Translations under genes and position numbers: made by a program | Assembly (NCBI GenBank): GCA_019751815.1 | Contig: JAIEMW010000004.1 | Span: 353,933 to 417,932, forward strand | Length of the DNA: 64,000 bases | Source of the DNA: Cyanobacteriota bacterium | Lineage (GTDB): Bacteria > Cyanobacteriota > Vampirovibrionia > Vampirovibrionales > Vampirovibrionaceae | Reading direction: 5' to 3' | Notes under the pieces: generated by a model | The model's database searches: none | What the model saw: the letters and a program-made list of their open reading frames with translations, nothing else | Told to the model about the DNA's origin: nothing | Part shown: one piece after another, positions 53,387 to 62,773 of the stretch | How the letters are laid out: each line of letters begins with the position of its first letter | How positions within the stretch are numbered: the first letter of the stretch is position 1

Positions 53387-54844
53387 TCAAGAGTTGTGTG
53401 GCACGCCCGTGACGCGACCCACCCAATCCTTCACCACGCTTTGCCGAGGGCGGGCAATGGCGAGATCCCAGGGCTCAACCGATTCAGTAATGACGGAACC
53501 TGCCGCCACCGTGGCATGATGTCCCACGGTGAGCGGGGCCACCAAAACGGTATTGCAGCCAATTTTCACGTGATCTTCTAAGACGGTTCGGTGCTTCTCT
53601 TGGCGAATGGGGTCGTAATTGGCCGTGATTGTGCCTGCCCCAATATTGACCTGTTGCCCCAAAGAGGCATCACCTAGGTAAGATAGGTGGGCTGCATTGG
53701 TCTGCGTCGCTACATAGGTGTTTTTCACTTCCACAAAATTGCCAATTCTCACCTGATCACTGAGCTCTGTCCCATCCCGTAAATGCGCAAAGGGCCCCAC
53801 CATAGTTTGCGACCCAATCACCGAATCTTTCACGACTGAAGCAACTACTTGAGATCCCTCTCCCACTTGCACCATGCCTTGCATCACCGTGTTGGGGCCA
53901 ATCTGGCAATGAGATCCAATATAAATTGGGCCCATAAGGACACAACCAGGAAAGACAATGGTACCCGGATCAATCCGCACTTCGGGGGCAATAAAGGTGT
54001 TGGGCGGGTCTAAAATAATCACCCCTTCGACCATCAGTTGGTTCATGCTGCGGTTATTCATCACATGGTGAGCAGTGGCCAAATCCAGCTGGTTATTAAT
54101 CCCAAAGGTCTCAAGGGGATCTCGACTTTCGCACCATCGGACACGATACCCAGCCTTCAGGCACAAGCTAACCAAATCCGTAAGGTAATACTCACCTTGG
54201 GCATTATTGGATGACAGTTGACTAAGCAGCGGTCGAATCAGCGCCCATGACAAACAGTAAATACCAGCGTTGACTTGCTGAATCTTTTTTTCTTCAGGCG
54301 TCGCATCTTTGTCTTCAACAATTTTGTGTACCCATTCATCTTGGATCACCACTCTACCGTATCCATCAGGGTGATCCATGCGGGCTGTGACAATGGTCAT
54401 GGCAACTTTTGGGTCGGTTTTTTGGGCAGCCTGCTGATTAACTTGCTCAGCCTGATGGGTCTCTAAGAGAGCTTTTAACAACGCGGCAGAGACAAAGGGT
54501 ACATCCCCAGAAGTGACCAAAACCAATTCAGGAGAAATTTCAGGTTGTGCCTTTTGCCAATGGGCATCCACAACCTGAAGCGCGTGACCTGTCCCGCGTT
54601 GCTCTGTTTGATGAACGGGATGCATTTGTGCGGTGCTCTGGTAGTCCTTCAACCACTCTTCCACAATGGGTTTTCCGTGCCCCAAAACCACATCAATGTC
54701 TTTAATCCCAAGACGTTCTAGGGGATCAAAGGCCCGGGCAAGCAAAGGCTTCCCGAAAAGTGGATGGAGCACTTTGGGGATATCTGTTTTCATCCGGCTG
54801 CCCTTACCAGCAGCCAGTACCACGGCACGAATCGTCTTATCCAT
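53387..54844 (-). CDS. glmU: Bifunctional GlmU (UDP-GlcNAc synthesis)
   Basis: GlmU acetylates glucosamine-1-phosphate and then uridylates it to UDP-GlcNAc, the precursor of both peptidoglycan and lipid A. The N-terminal pyrophosphorylase has VLAAGKGSRMKTDIPKVLHPL, VLVTSGDVP and YCLSWALIRPLL. The C-terminal left-handed beta-helix has the acetyltransferase pattern NFVEVKNTYVATQTNAAHLSYLGDASLG and NIGAGTITANYD. The 485-residue length is slightly above the norm. It is the last gene of the fabZ-lpxA-glmU unit, 20 bases after lpxA. Confidence 0.95.
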   Translation of the reverse strand: MDKTIRAVVLAAGKGSRMKTDIPKVLHPLFGKPLLARAFDPLERLGIKDIDVVLGHGKPIVEEWLKDYQSTAQMHPVHQTEQRGTGHALQVVDAHWQKAQPEISPELVLVTSGDVPFVSAALLKALLETHQAEQVNQQAAQKTDPKVAMTIVTARMDHPDGYGRVVIQDEWVHKIVEDKDATPEEKKIQQVNAGIYCLSWALIRPLLSQLSSNNAQGEYYLTDLVSLCLKAGYRVRWCESRDPLETFGINNQLDLATAHHVMNNRSMNQLMVEGVIILDPPNTFIAPEVRIDPGTIVFPGCVLMGPIYIGSHCQIGPNTVMQGMVQVGEGSQVVASVVKDSVIGSQTMVGPFAHLRDGTELSDQVRIGNFVEVKNTYVATQTNAAHLSYLGDASLGQQVNIGAGTITANYDPIRQEKHRTVLEDHVKIGCNTVLVAPLTVGHHATVAAGSVITESVEPWDLAIARPRQSVVKDWVGRVTGVPHNS

Positions 54845-54864
54845 GATTGTTATGGTGCCTCGTT

Positions 54865-55788
54865 CTATGATGCGCCATGATAGGCCTCAAGATGATCCAC
54901 CTCTCTTAAAGCGGATTCTCTTCCCCGGCGCATATCTTCATCTTCAAGCATATCTTCTGCCGCATCAAGCTCAAGTCCTGGCTCTTCTAGTTGAGAGGCT
55001 TCGATAATAGGGCGTCGGATACCCCGCTTAGAGGTTTTAATAAAAGCCAGCAATTCTTGAATATGCGGGTCAAAACCCATCTCTTCTTCAACAGAGGCAA
55101 GGGCTTCTGGAAAATTTGATTTGGTAAGCCACAGCATTTGAAAGGCTTTTCGGATCCGGTGACGCTCTTCTTGACTAAACCCGCGACGACGGAGACCGAC
55201 TTTATTAATCCCAACAACAGTGGCTAAACGCCCATCCGTCATTGAGAACGGTGGTATATCTTGTCGTGTACCGCTAAAGCCGCCCATAATAGAGTACCTT
55301 CCCATCCGGACAAACTGATGGAAAACATTGGACCCAGAGATAAAGCTGTAGTCCCCAATTTCAACATAACCAGCCAGCTGGACGTTATTGGCTATCGTGA
55401 CTTCTTTTCCCACCACCACGTTATGAGCCAAGTGAGAGTAAGCCATAATCATACTACCGTCGCCCACACGGGTCACCTTGTCTTCCCCCGTGGCTCGGTT
55501 GATTGTTGCAGCTTCACGAATCAACACCCGATCACCGATCTCGACGAAGGAGCGCTCGTCTTTGTAGCTGTGGTCTTGAGGTTTTCCACCCAGAACAGCA
55601 AAAGGAGCAATATCACAGTCCGATCCAACCGTCGTGTAAGGATCTATCACCACATGAGACGCCAGGACTGTGCCTGAACCAATTTTGACAGAATGCCCAA
55701 TCACACAATAAGGACCAATGGTGACTCCGTCGGCAATTTCTGCCTTGGGATGAATGATGGCAGAGGGGTGTATGTGTGTTTGTGACAT
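54865..55788 (-). CDS. lpxA: UDP-GlcNAc acyltransferase LpxA, with C-terminal extension
   Basis: LpxA transfers a 3-hydroxyacyl chain from ACP to UDP-GlcNAc, the first lipid A step. The left-handed beta-helix opens IHPSAIIHPKAEIADGVTIGPYCVIG. The catalytic-His segment is GSMIMAYSHLAHNVVVGKE near 118-133, followed by GGFSGTRQDIPPFSMTDG and the C-terminal helix VGLRRRGFSQEERHRIRKAF. At 307 residues it is about 45 longer than E. coli LpxA. The extra tail (~255-307) is acidic and ends near HLEAYH. It follows fabZ after 29 bases. Confidence 0.95.
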   Translation of the reverse strand: MSQTHIHPSAIIHPKAEIADGVTIGPYCVIGHSVKIGSGTVLASHVVIDPYTTVGSDCDIAPFAVLGGKPQDHSYKDERSFVEIGDRVLIREAATINRATGEDKVTRVGDGSMIMAYSHLAHNVVVGKEVTIANNVQLAGYVEIGDYSFISGSNVFHQFVRMGRYSIMGGFSGTRQDIPPFSMTDGRLATVVGINKVGLRRRGFSQEERHRIRKAFQMLWLTKSNFPEALASVEEEMGFDPHIQELLAFIKTSKRGIRRPIIEASQLEEPGLELDAAEDMLEDEDMRRGRESALREVDHLEAYHGAS

Positions 55789-55817
55789 GAGTTTATCCTA
55801 TTCCAGCCTATTTAAGG

Positions 55818-56330
55818 CTATCTACCCGCCTCAACATCAATAAAGGACACCATCAAATCCGCCTCAATCACAAGTTCACCGTCTACAAAGCCCTTGGCGT
55901 GAGATTTGGCAAAGGGCGGGCGAAATTTAGTGACCTCTGCCTCCATCTCAAAACGGTCTCCGGGTCGGACCATCCGACGAAAGCGGACATTATCCATGCC
56001 TGCAAATACGCCCAATTTACCGATAGTTCCAGTCATTTCGTGCATCAAGATGGTACAAATTTGCGCCAGAGCCTCCAGTTGCAACACACCGGGCATAATG
56101 GGGTTTCCCGGGAAATGGCCCTGGAAGAAGGGCTCATTAATGGTAATGTTCTTGAAACCTTTGATGGAAGTCCCGTGGTATCGCTCTGTGACCCTATCTA
56201 ATAATAAAAAAGGGTACGCATGTGGCAGAATATTGATAATTTCTTGAATCCCTAGTGGTGGAAGGGGAGAGCCCACTTCCAGCCCCCCGGGAGAAAGCTC
56301 CGTGTGGCTTATTTTTGTTCGCGTCGTCAT
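55818..56330 (-). CDS. fabZ: 3-hydroxyacyl-ACP dehydratase FabZ
   Basis: It dehydrates 3-hydroxyacyl-ACP in fatty acid synthesis and competes with LpxA/LpxD for the same substrate. The 170-residue hotdog protein has ILPHAYPFLLLDRV, then FFQGHFPGNPIMPGVLQLEALAQ with the catalytic His and Glu, and MDNVRFRRMVRPGD. An N-terminal extension of ~20 residues precedes the domain. It is the first gene of the minus-strand fabZ-lpxA-glmU unit and is divergent from lpxD over a 182-base spacer. Confidence 0.95.
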   Translation of the reverse strand: MTTRTKISHTELSPGGLEVGSPLPPLGIQEIINILPHAYPFLLLDRVTERYHGTSIKGFKNITINEPFFQGHFPGNPIMPGVLQLEALAQICTILMHEMTGTIGKLGVFAGMDNVRFRRMVRPGDRFEMEAEVTKFRPPFAKSHAKGFVDGELVIEADLMVSFIDVEAGR

Positions 56331-56512
56331 CGTTTAGGTTTCCTGTGTGTTGCAGATTTTTGCAGCTGATTTTTAGGAATTTTTGATTATACCCAAAGCC
56401 CTCAAGAAACTCTAGTCTTTACTCTCCCTAGACGAGCCTCTTGGCCCCAGTTATAATAAGCCTCATGGTTTATTTTCAGCATTTTTTATATCAATGAAAG
56501 GGCATTTGCCTG

Positions 56513-57658
56513 ATGTCAACGGCCATTACTCTTGATGCGATTTACCAAGCCTTAACACAGGCGGGAATTCAAGCAGAAACCCATGGGGATAAAACCCTTT
56601 TAGTCAGTCGCCTCAGCCATCCTCGCTATATTCAAGACAATCAGGACTTGGTATTTGCCATTGAACCCGAAGCATTGCTGGCCCTTCCAAGCTCTCCAGC
56701 AAAGGCCGCTATCGTCTCAGCGGAAATGAGTATCTCTCAAGATTTACTATGCGGCTGGATTAGCGTTGTGCGTCCTCGTTTTGCTCTTGCGGTTCTGTTG
56801 AATCTACTCAACACTCCAGTCCATGCCGCCCCAGGAGTTCACCCCACTGCGGTGATTTCCGCTTCGGCAGAAATTGACCCTACTGTCCGTATTGGGGCAC
56901 TCAGCTTTATCGGTGAAGGTGCCAAAATAGGCCCCAATACGATTCTCATGCCGCAGGTGACCATTGGTGCCGAAGCAGTTATTGGCGCCGACTGCCTTTT
57001 TCACCCCGGTACCCGTATTGGGGAACGCGTACAAATTGGCAACCACGTGATTATTCACCATAACGCCAGTGTCGGTGCGGATGGATTTAGTTTTGTCACC
57101 CCTGAAAAAGGCAGTGTTGAAACGGCCAAAGAGTCTGGCGGTAAAGTCAAAGCAAAAAACACCGACATTATTCGCATTAATTCTGTGGGCACCGTGGTTA
57201 TCGGCAACCATGTTGAAATTGGTGCCTGCTCAACCATTGACCGGGCCACATTGGGCGCGACAGTGATTGGCAACGGCACCAAGATTGATAACTTGGTGAT
57301 GATTGGCCACAACAATGTGGTAGGTGAAAACTGTCTAATCGTCTCTCAAGTAGGGGTTTCTGGAAGCTGTAAAATAGGCAACCGTGTGGTTTTAGCTGGC
57401 CAAGTGGGGATTAAAGATCACATCACCATTGGTGATGACGCCATTGTGATGGCCAAGGGTGGCGTGATGAACGATCTGCCTGAAGGCTCTGTGGTGGTGG
57501 GACAACCTGCTATTCCCCAAAGAGAGGCCTTTCAACAACTTGGCTATATCGCCCGTCTGAAAGACATGCACCGCGACCTGGTCCAGATGAAAAAGCGGCT
57601 CGACTCTCTGGAAAAATCCGCCCAACAAGACCCTGCCATCGAAACCTCATTGGTCTGA
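56513..57658 (+). CDS. lpxD: UDP-3-O-acylglucosamine N-acyltransferase LpxD
   Basis: LpxD adds the second 3-hydroxyacyl chain in lipid A synthesis. The 381-residue protein has an N-terminal uridine-binding region, then hexapeptide repeats from ~105 ([33 protein letters not shown]). The catalytic-His segment is [26 protein letters not shown], and a C-terminal helix follows ([33 protein letters not shown]). AAGGG lies ~10 bases before the ATG. lpxC follows after 16 bases. Confidence 0.95.
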   Translation: MSTAITLDAIYQALTQAGIQAETHGDKTLLVSRLSHPRYIQDNQDLVFAIEPEALLALPSSPAKAAIVSAEMSISQDLLCGWISVVRPRFALAVLLNLLNTPVHAAPGVHPTAVISASAEIDPTVRIGALSFIGEGAKIGPNTILMPQVTIGAEAVIGADCLFHPGTRIGERVQIGNHVIIHHNASVGADGFSFVTPEKGSVETAKESGGKVKAKNTDIIRINSVGTVVIGNHVEIGACSTIDRATLGATVIGNGTKIDNLVMIGHNNVVGENCLIVSQVGVSGSCKIGNRVVLAGQVGIKDHITIGDDAIVMAKGGVMNDLPEGSVVVGQPAIPQREAFQQLGYIARLKDMHRDLVQMKKRLDSLEKSAQQDPAIETSLV

Positions 57659-57674
57659 GGTCAAAATCACGAGC

Positions 57675-58565
57675 ATGAGCCCTCTACCAAACGCCGCCAC
57701 TTCCAAGACCTTAAGCGTCAGCGGTTCGGGACTAATTTCCGGAAAGTCTGTGACCGTAACAATTACCCCTCAGTCTGACTCAGGGATTCGGTTTTATGTG
57801 GGCGATCAAGAAGTGCTGGCCTCGCTAAAATCAGTTGTTCATACTGACCGCGGTGTGACACTGGCAAACACACAGATGCCAGCCTCCGTAAAGCCCTTTA
57901 CACTCTCTATTGTAGAGCATTTTCTGGCCGCATGTAGCTTATACGGACTTCATCATGCAACAGTTTCCGTCTCCTGGTCGAAAAATCAAGACCAAGAACT
58001 CTCTCATATAGAGCTGCCTCTCTTAGACGGGAGTGCACAAGCCTGGATAACCCATTTTGAAGCTCTCTGGGGTCCCCTCTCACTTGTCTCCACACAGCAA
58101 GTACTCCGCCAGCCGGTGGTCTATAGCGGGGGGCGAGATCACTCAGATATTCACCTGGTAGCCGTCCCGGCCGAACGCTTTCAGATTCGCTACGGGGTGA
58201 ATTTCCCGCATCCCGATTTATTTCAACGCTGGGAAGCCTGGGATTATCAGCAAGACGGTATTGAAACACTGGCACCTGCCCAAACCTTTGGTTTTGTGAA
58301 TGAACTCCCCGAACTTCAGGCCCGCGGGCTTGCCAAAGGGGTCACCCACGAAAACACACTTGGTCTTATAGAAGACGGCGGTTACACTCGCCCCCTCTTG
58401 TTCCCTGGGGAGCCCATTCGACACAAGATGCTGGACTTAATTGGGGATTTAACCTTAATGGAAATAAATCCGCTCAGCGTGGGCATGCAGGTGATCGCCT
58501 TTAACGCCGGCCATACAAGCCACATTGCACTTGCACGACTTCTTCAGCCTTTATTGCGTGACTAA
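57675..58565 (+). CDS. lpxC: UDP-3-O-acyl-GlcNAc deacetylase LpxC
   Basis: LpxC performs the committed, zinc-dependent deacetylation of lipid A synthesis. The 296-residue protein has KTLSVSGSGLISGKSVTVTI at the start and SIVEHFLAACSLYGLHHATV with the first zinc His. LPLLDGSAQAWI and TFGFVNELPELQARGLAKG follow. GEPIRHKMLDLIGDLTLM contains the second zinc His and Asp, and the catalytic region ends AFNAGHTSHIALARLL. It overlaps the next gene's probable start by eight bases, so they may be coupled. Confidence 0.95.
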   Translation: MSPLPNAATSKTLSVSGSGLISGKSVTVTITPQSDSGIRFYVGDQEVLASLKSVVHTDRGVTLANTQMPASVKPFTLSIVEHFLAACSLYGLHHATVSVSWSKNQDQELSHIELPLLDGSAQAWITHFEALWGPLSLVSTQQVLRQPVVYSGGRDHSDIHLVAVPAERFQIRYGVNFPHPDLFQRWEAWDYQQDGIETLAPAQTFGFVNELPELQARGLAKGVTHENTLGLIEDGGYTRPLLFPGEPIRHKMLDLIGDLTLMEINPLSVGMQVIAFNAGHTSHIALARLLQPLLRD

Positions 58566-59823
58566 ATTTGATGTCATCATTGTGGGAGCCGGTGCTGCAG
58601 GGATGTTCACCGCGGCTAATATTGCTCTGGTTAACCCACAGATATCTGTTCTTGTATTAGAGGCTGCCAGTCAGCCCCTGCAAAAAGTGCGTATCTCAGG
58701 AGGGGGGCGGTGTAATCTCACGCATCATTGTTTTGATGCCGCTATCCTATTGTCCCACTATCCTCGTGGCAGTAAAGAGCTTCGGGGTCTGTTTCACCGG
58801 TTTCAGCCAGAACACACCATTGCCTGGTTTGCCAAACAGGGGCTTCACACCAAAACTGAGGCCGACAGACGGATGTTCCCTGTCAGCGATGATTCCAATG
58901 ATGTGATTCAGACACTGCTTAAAACCGCAAGAAAAGGCAATATTACCTTGGCTACAGGGGTGAGAACACAGCAGATCACAAAACATACAGACGGCCACTT
59001 TGAACTGCTGACTCAAGACCCTGAACATGGCACTCAAACACTGACGAGCCAGTGTTTGATGTTGGCCACAGGATACAGCCCTAGTGGTTGGCAGTTTGCC
59101 CGTGCTTTGGGTCACACGGTCAATAGCCCTGTCCCTTCACTCTTCCCCTTCAAAGTCACTTCCTCACCCCTAAAAGGACTGCAGGGGATCAGTCTCCCTC
59201 GGGTATCCGGTCAACTGAGTTTTGAGGGAGACAAAAAATCAACGATCACTGCAGAAGGAGCGTTTTTAATCACCCATCAGGGGGTTTCAGGCCCGCTGAT
59301 CTACCGGCTTTCTGCCTGGGGTGCCCCCAAATTATCCGAACACCAATACCAAGCCACCTTAAAACTAGACTTTCTCCCTGATTGGACGGATGAAGCGCTG
59401 AAAGCGAAATTCCTTGAGTGCCAAGAGACTGACTGGGCCAAGAAACAGATGAAAAATACCCGCTTTGAGAATATACCTCACCGGCTTTGGGAACAGCTAC
59501 TAGTGCAATCGGGGATCGATATAGAGGGAAGGGCGGATACGACCTCCAGAAAACGACTCCAAAATCAGCTTGTTGATTCCTTAAAACGTCTGCAACTAAG
59601 CGTTAACGGGAGGAGCCCTTCTAAAGAAGAATTTGTCAGCTGCGGCGGGGTGTTGCGCAAAGACATAGATTTCTCCTCAATGCAAAGCAAGCAGTGCCCA
59701 GGGCTCTTTTTCGCCGGAGAAATTATAGACATTGACGGGCTGACAGGAGGATTTAACTTTCAGGCTTGCTGGAGTGCTGGATGGGTGGCCGCACAGTCGC
59801 TCGCTCAAAATACGTTTCTTTAA
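58558..59823 (+). CDS. FAD-dependent oxidoreductase of the HI0933/BaiN family
   Basis: A 421-residue flavoprotein from the GTG at 58558, overlapping the lpxC stop. The N-terminus has VIIVGAGAAGMFTAANIAL (dinucleotide-binding GxGxxG), then VRISGGGRCNLTHH near 44, a hallmark of the HI0933 family. The C-terminus is GLFFAGEIIDIDGLTGGFNFQACWSAGWVAAQSL. The length is normal. Substrate unknown; members act as flavin reductases or tRNA- or steroid-related oxidoreductases. A TTG at 58525 would be a longer start but is not supported. Confidence 0.88.
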   Translation: MTKFDVIIVGAGAAGMFTAANIALVNPQISVLVLEAASQPLQKVRISGGGRCNLTHHCFDAAILLSHYPRGSKELRGLFHRFQPEHTIAWFAKQGLHTKTEADRRMFPVSDDSNDVIQTLLKTARKGNITLATGVRTQQITKHTDGHFELLTQDPEHGTQTLTSQCLMLATGYSPSGWQFARALGHTVNSPVPSLFPFKVTSSPLKGLQGISLPRVSGQLSFEGDKKSTITAEGAFLITHQGVSGPLIYRLSAWGAPKLSEHQYQATLKLDFLPDWTDEALKAKFLECQETDWAKKQMKNTRFENIPHRLWEQLLVQSGIDIEGRADTTSRKRLQNQLVDSLKRLQLSVNGRSPSKEEFVSCGGVLRKDIDFSSMQSKQCPGLFFAGEIIDIDGLTGGFNFQACWSAGWVAAQSLAQNTFL

Positions 59824-59852
59824 AAACAGTTTTCCTTAAGCTAAAAAAACAT

Positions 59853-59881
59853 TTGCGGAAAAAAGCCCTCTCCCGTATGAT
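59853..59881 (+). promoter_or_regulatory. Candidate promoter of a small transcript
   Basis: TTGCGG (59853-59858), a 17-base spacer, and TATGAT (59876-59881, one change from TATAAT). The -35 is weak (three of six). It precedes the mini-ORF at 59918 by about 37 bases. Confidence 0.5.
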
Positions 59882-59917
59882 GTGATTATTATATGGTTAT
59901 ATAAACAAGGGTATTTT

Positions 59918-59983
59918 GTGAGACATCCTTTCACTGGTCGGTTACGCACTATCATTCGTCTTTTTAAACGGAAGACGGGCTAA
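59918..59983 (+). CDS. Possible 21-residue basic peptide
   Basis: A GTG-started 22-codon frame encodes a strongly basic peptide (starts MRHPFTGRLR, ends KRKTG; seven Arg/Lys in 21 residues). AAGGG (59907-59911) stands six bases before the start, a promoter-like box lies upstream and a clear intrinsic terminator begins five bases after the stop. The signals are unusually well ordered for so short a frame, but no homology evidence is available. It could also be an untranslated small RNA. A coding gap of 308 bases separates this unit's neighbours. Confidence 0.4.
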   Translation: MRHPFTGRLRTIIRLFKRKTG

Positions 59984-59988
59984 TGCCT

Positions 59989-60024
59989 CAGCTGATAGGT
60001 GTAACAAACGTATCAGCTGCTTTT
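59989..60024 (+). terminator. Intrinsic terminator of the small transcript
   Basis: CAGCTGATA (59989-59997) pairs perfectly with TATCAGCTG (60011-60019), followed by CTTTTAT. It may end both read-through from the flavoprotein gene and the small unit at 59888-60024. Confidence 0.85.
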
Positions 60025-60131
60025 ATCCATTTATTCTATTCATCTCTAAATTTCTCGATTTTTTCGTTTTGGTTGGGTTTTGCTTTATTGGGGAATCGCA
60101 CAGTTAAATTGCGTTCTGGGTTGTATTGTCA

Positions 60132-60710
60132 ATGAGACAAGTCGCCGCAAAATTAATCACATCGCCACTGGCGCAAGCCATGCTTTATACCACGGCAACA
60201 CGATCCGTCGGTTCGATTTTTCGTTTGGTCGACAATTGGGATAAACCCAACGATACCTTCCACCGGTTAATTCAATGGGAAGCCTGTATTGTCAGTCTTG
60301 CGACACTCAGCAGTGGTGTTGTCTGCCTGCTATTAAATCCATTGATGAAGCATAACCTCGCCTTAAAACGCTATCAATCTCTCATCTCGGCGCTCATTTC
60401 TATTCCCTTATTAACACTGGCTGAATATGCGACACGGCAGTGGATACCACGTCCTTCTGCAGTAAAGGATAGTCACTTAAATACCACCATCCCGAAAACA
60501 GGATTCCCTCAACCCAGACACTTGCCAGCACCGACCGCCGGATTCATCAATCCGTCTCCCTTTATGCAAGGCGGCAATATTCAAAAACCCTTTTTAAGTT
60601 CGCCCGTTTTAAACCAGCCCGCTCCCAATCAATATAACCCGGTGCCATTGAGTCAGCCCAGATGGGTACCAGCCGTATACCCGATGCCCTTGAATCGATA
60701 TCCAGGGTAA
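60132..60710 (+). CDS. Unknown membrane protein
   Basis: A 192-residue protein from the ATG at 60132 (TTG at 60126 is an alternative). Two hydrophobic spans lie near 51-69 (CIVSLATLSSGVVCLLLNPLM) and 83-98 (SLISALISIPLLTLAEYA). The C-terminal half is Pro/Asn/Gln-rich and looks disordered, ending in Tyr/Pro/Gly. No ribosome site is strong. It resembles in style the unknown membrane proteins near 11.5 and 21.3 kb, but I see no clear sequence match. Confidence 0.55.
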   Translation: MRQVAAKLITSPLAQAMLYTTATRSVGSIFRLVDNWDKPNDTFHRLIQWEACIVSLATLSSGVVCLLLNPLMKHNLALKRYQSLISALISIPLLTLAEYATRQWIPRPSAVKDSHLNTTIPKTGFPQPRHLPAPTAGFINPSPFMQGGNIQKPFLSSPVLNQPAPNQYNPVPLSQPRWVPAVYPMPLNRYPG

Positions 60711-60852
60711 TTGTAACAATTATCTGATTTTAGACACACACCCGTTTGAAATGTGCGTGATTTTGAAATGGTAGAGGTGGATGAATATCTAAAGTCTCCA
60801 AGGCGATAAATTAACCAAGACAAAATATCGTGTGAATATGGGGTACCGAATA

Positions 60853-61269
60853 ATGACCGCACTGGCGCCATTATCACCTTTTCACGTGTATACGATTTTA
60901 CACGTGGATGATGAAATAGAGTACCGACGTCTTATTGAGCGAAAATTTCGCAAACTCCCTTACATCATTGTCTCGGCTGAAAATAGCCATGAAGCCCTCC
61001 AACTAGCACAATTATTTTTCTTTGATCTCGTCATTCTGGATATTTCTCTGCCCGATATCAATGGATTTTCGCTGCTCAAACAACTTCGGAAGATAGATCC
61101 CCAATTACCCGTCGTTTTATACAGCGGGTTAATCGAAGATTTTGTGCACGAGCGATGTCAGATTTTGGGATGCGAACTCTACATCGAAAAAACGACTCAG
61201 CTCGAGGATTTAGCAACTGGGGTGAATACCCTGCTCCAGAAAAAGGAGCTCGCTCAATATGGCACCTAA
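60853..61269 (+). CDS. Single-domain response regulator
   Basis: A 138-residue receiver domain (CheY/Spo0F-type): ILHVDDEIEYRRLIERKF carries the acidic pair, LVILDISLPDINGFSLLKQL the phospho-accepting Asp63, VVLYSGL the conserved Ser, and LYIEKTT the Lys. No output domain. I chose the ATG at 60853; GTG at 60832 and ATG at 60838 are alternatives. It overlaps the histidine kinase gene by 11 bases, so it is probably a phosphorelay partner. Confidence 0.9.
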   Translation: MTALAPLSPFHVYTILHVDDEIEYRRLIERKFRKLPYIIVSAENSHEALQLAQLFFFDLVILDISLPDINGFSLLKQLRKIDPQLPVVLYSGLIEDFVHERCQILGCELYIEKTTQLEDLATGVNTLLQKKELAQYGT

Positions 61270-62773
61270 CGAAATGCTCTATGCTGAGGTCCCTTATCCT
61301 GTCGATCAAGAAGGCATTCAGACAACACAAATTTTGGCATTGTGTAATCATCTTTTTCAAAAATTCTCACAACTCAATTTGGATGCCACGGTCCTCGACA
61401 AAGCACTGAAATTAACGGTTGAAAATATTTGTCAATTTCTCGGGTGGGAACTGGGCCATATTTTCTATCCGGATTCTCAAGGTCAACTTCAAGCTGGATC
61501 GGCTTGGCTGGTCGAACGCGATCTCCCAGACCCTCTTACTGAAATCAACGGATTGGATTGCCCCACGGATTTTCCAAATCAAGCCTTATTGCGTCAGCAA
61601 TTAATCTGGCTTGAAGAGTATCATGACCGAATCTCAGAGATCTCAGATTGTTATCCACCGATTGAAAATACCGGTCGACCCATTCACGGAGGCGTCGCTC
61701 TCCCCATTCGTGTCGGAAATAACGTGATCGCAGTGATCACGTTTTTTTCGTTTAAGCCAATTATAATAGACGCCACTTTGAGTGAAACACTCAACTGCAT
61801 TGCACTTCAAATCGGAAAAATGCAAGAGCGTTGCCAATACCAAAAATTTTTAAAGCAGTCCAAAGAAGAGTTAGAAGTTCGTATGGGCAAACGAACACAG
61901 GATTTGAGCACAATGAACCTTCAGCTGGTACAAGAATTAAACGAACGCACACGACTGGAAACACAATTGGTCCAATCAGAAAAAATGGCTTCTTTGGGGC
62001 AATTGGCCGCAGGTATTGCTCATGAAATAAACAACCCCATTGGTTTTATCCTGAGTAATTTAACCACGCTGAGTGAGTATACTGAAACGTTGAAATCACT
62101 CATTTCACAGTATCAATACTTTTCCAGTACAGAATTAAATACACTCTCACCAGAAAAAAAAGACACTTTGGCTCGCATCCACCAGCTCGAACAACAAGAA
62201 GATCTGGGGTATATTTTTCAAGATCTCCCCCAACTGCTAGATGAATCTAAAGACGGGATAAACCGGGTTCGTGATATCGTGCAAAATTTAAAAAGCTTCT
62301 CTCGTATTGATGAAGGGGAAGTCAAAGAAGTCAATCTGAACGAATGTATTGAGACCACCTTAAAAATTGCTTGGAATGAATTAAAATACAAATGCACGAT
62401 TTATAAAGATTTTTCGGATCTCCCCTTGCTGGCTTGTTATCCCGGGTTGCTCAATCAAGTATTTATGAATTTACTGGTTAACGCAGCCCAAGCAATTGAC
62501 GAAAAAGGTGAAGTGCGTATTCGTACAAGGGTAGATGAACACACGATTCATATTTATATTCAAGACAACTGGGCAGGGATTCCTGAGCATCAACTCAAAT
62601 CCATTTTTGATCCCTTTTTTACCACCAAGCCCGTCGGTAAAGGAACAGGGCTGGGTTTATCCATCGTGTATGGAATTATTGAAAAGCACAAAGGCTGTAT
62701 CGATGTAGACAGCTCTGTTGGGGTTGGGACCACCTTTCACATTGCCTTACCGATTGAAGGAGTTCCACTATGA
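61259..62773 (+). CDS. Sensor histidine kinase with GAF-like domain
   Basis: A 504-residue soluble kinase with no membrane span. The N-terminal ~195 residues include a GAF-like sensor region (TVENICQFLGWELGHIFY, HGGVALPIRVGNNVIAVITFFS). A coiled coil follows, then the HisKA H-box MASLGQLAAGIAHEINNPIGF with His255. The HATPase domain shows VFMNLLVNAAQAIDEKGEV (N-box), IYIQDNWAGIPEHQ (G1) and GTGLGLSIVYGIIEKHKG (G2). A Trp in place of the usual Gly in DNGxGI is slightly odd. It overlaps the upstream receiver by 11 bases and the HD-GYP gene by four. Confidence 0.93.
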   Translation: MAPNEMLYAEVPYPVDQEGIQTTQILALCNHLFQKFSQLNLDATVLDKALKLTVENICQFLGWELGHIFYPDSQGQLQAGSAWLVERDLPDPLTEINGLDCPTDFPNQALLRQQLIWLEEYHDRISEISDCYPPIENTGRPIHGGVALPIRVGNNVIAVITFFSFKPIIIDATLSETLNCIALQIGKMQERCQYQKFLKQSKEELEVRMGKRTQDLSTMNLQLVQELNERTRLETQLVQSEKMASLGQLAAGIAHEINNPIGFILSNLTTLSEYTETLKSLISQYQYFSSTELNTLSPEKKDTLARIHQLEQQEDLGYIFQDLPQLLDESKDGINRVRDIVQNLKSFSRIDEGEVKEVNLNECIETTLKIAWNELKYKCTIYKDFSDLPLLACYPGLLNQVFMNLLVNAAQAIDEKGEVRIRTRVDEHTIHIYIQDNWAGIPEHQLKSIFDPFFTTKPVGKGTGLGLSIVYGIIEKHKGCIDVDSSVGVGTTFHIALPIEGVPL

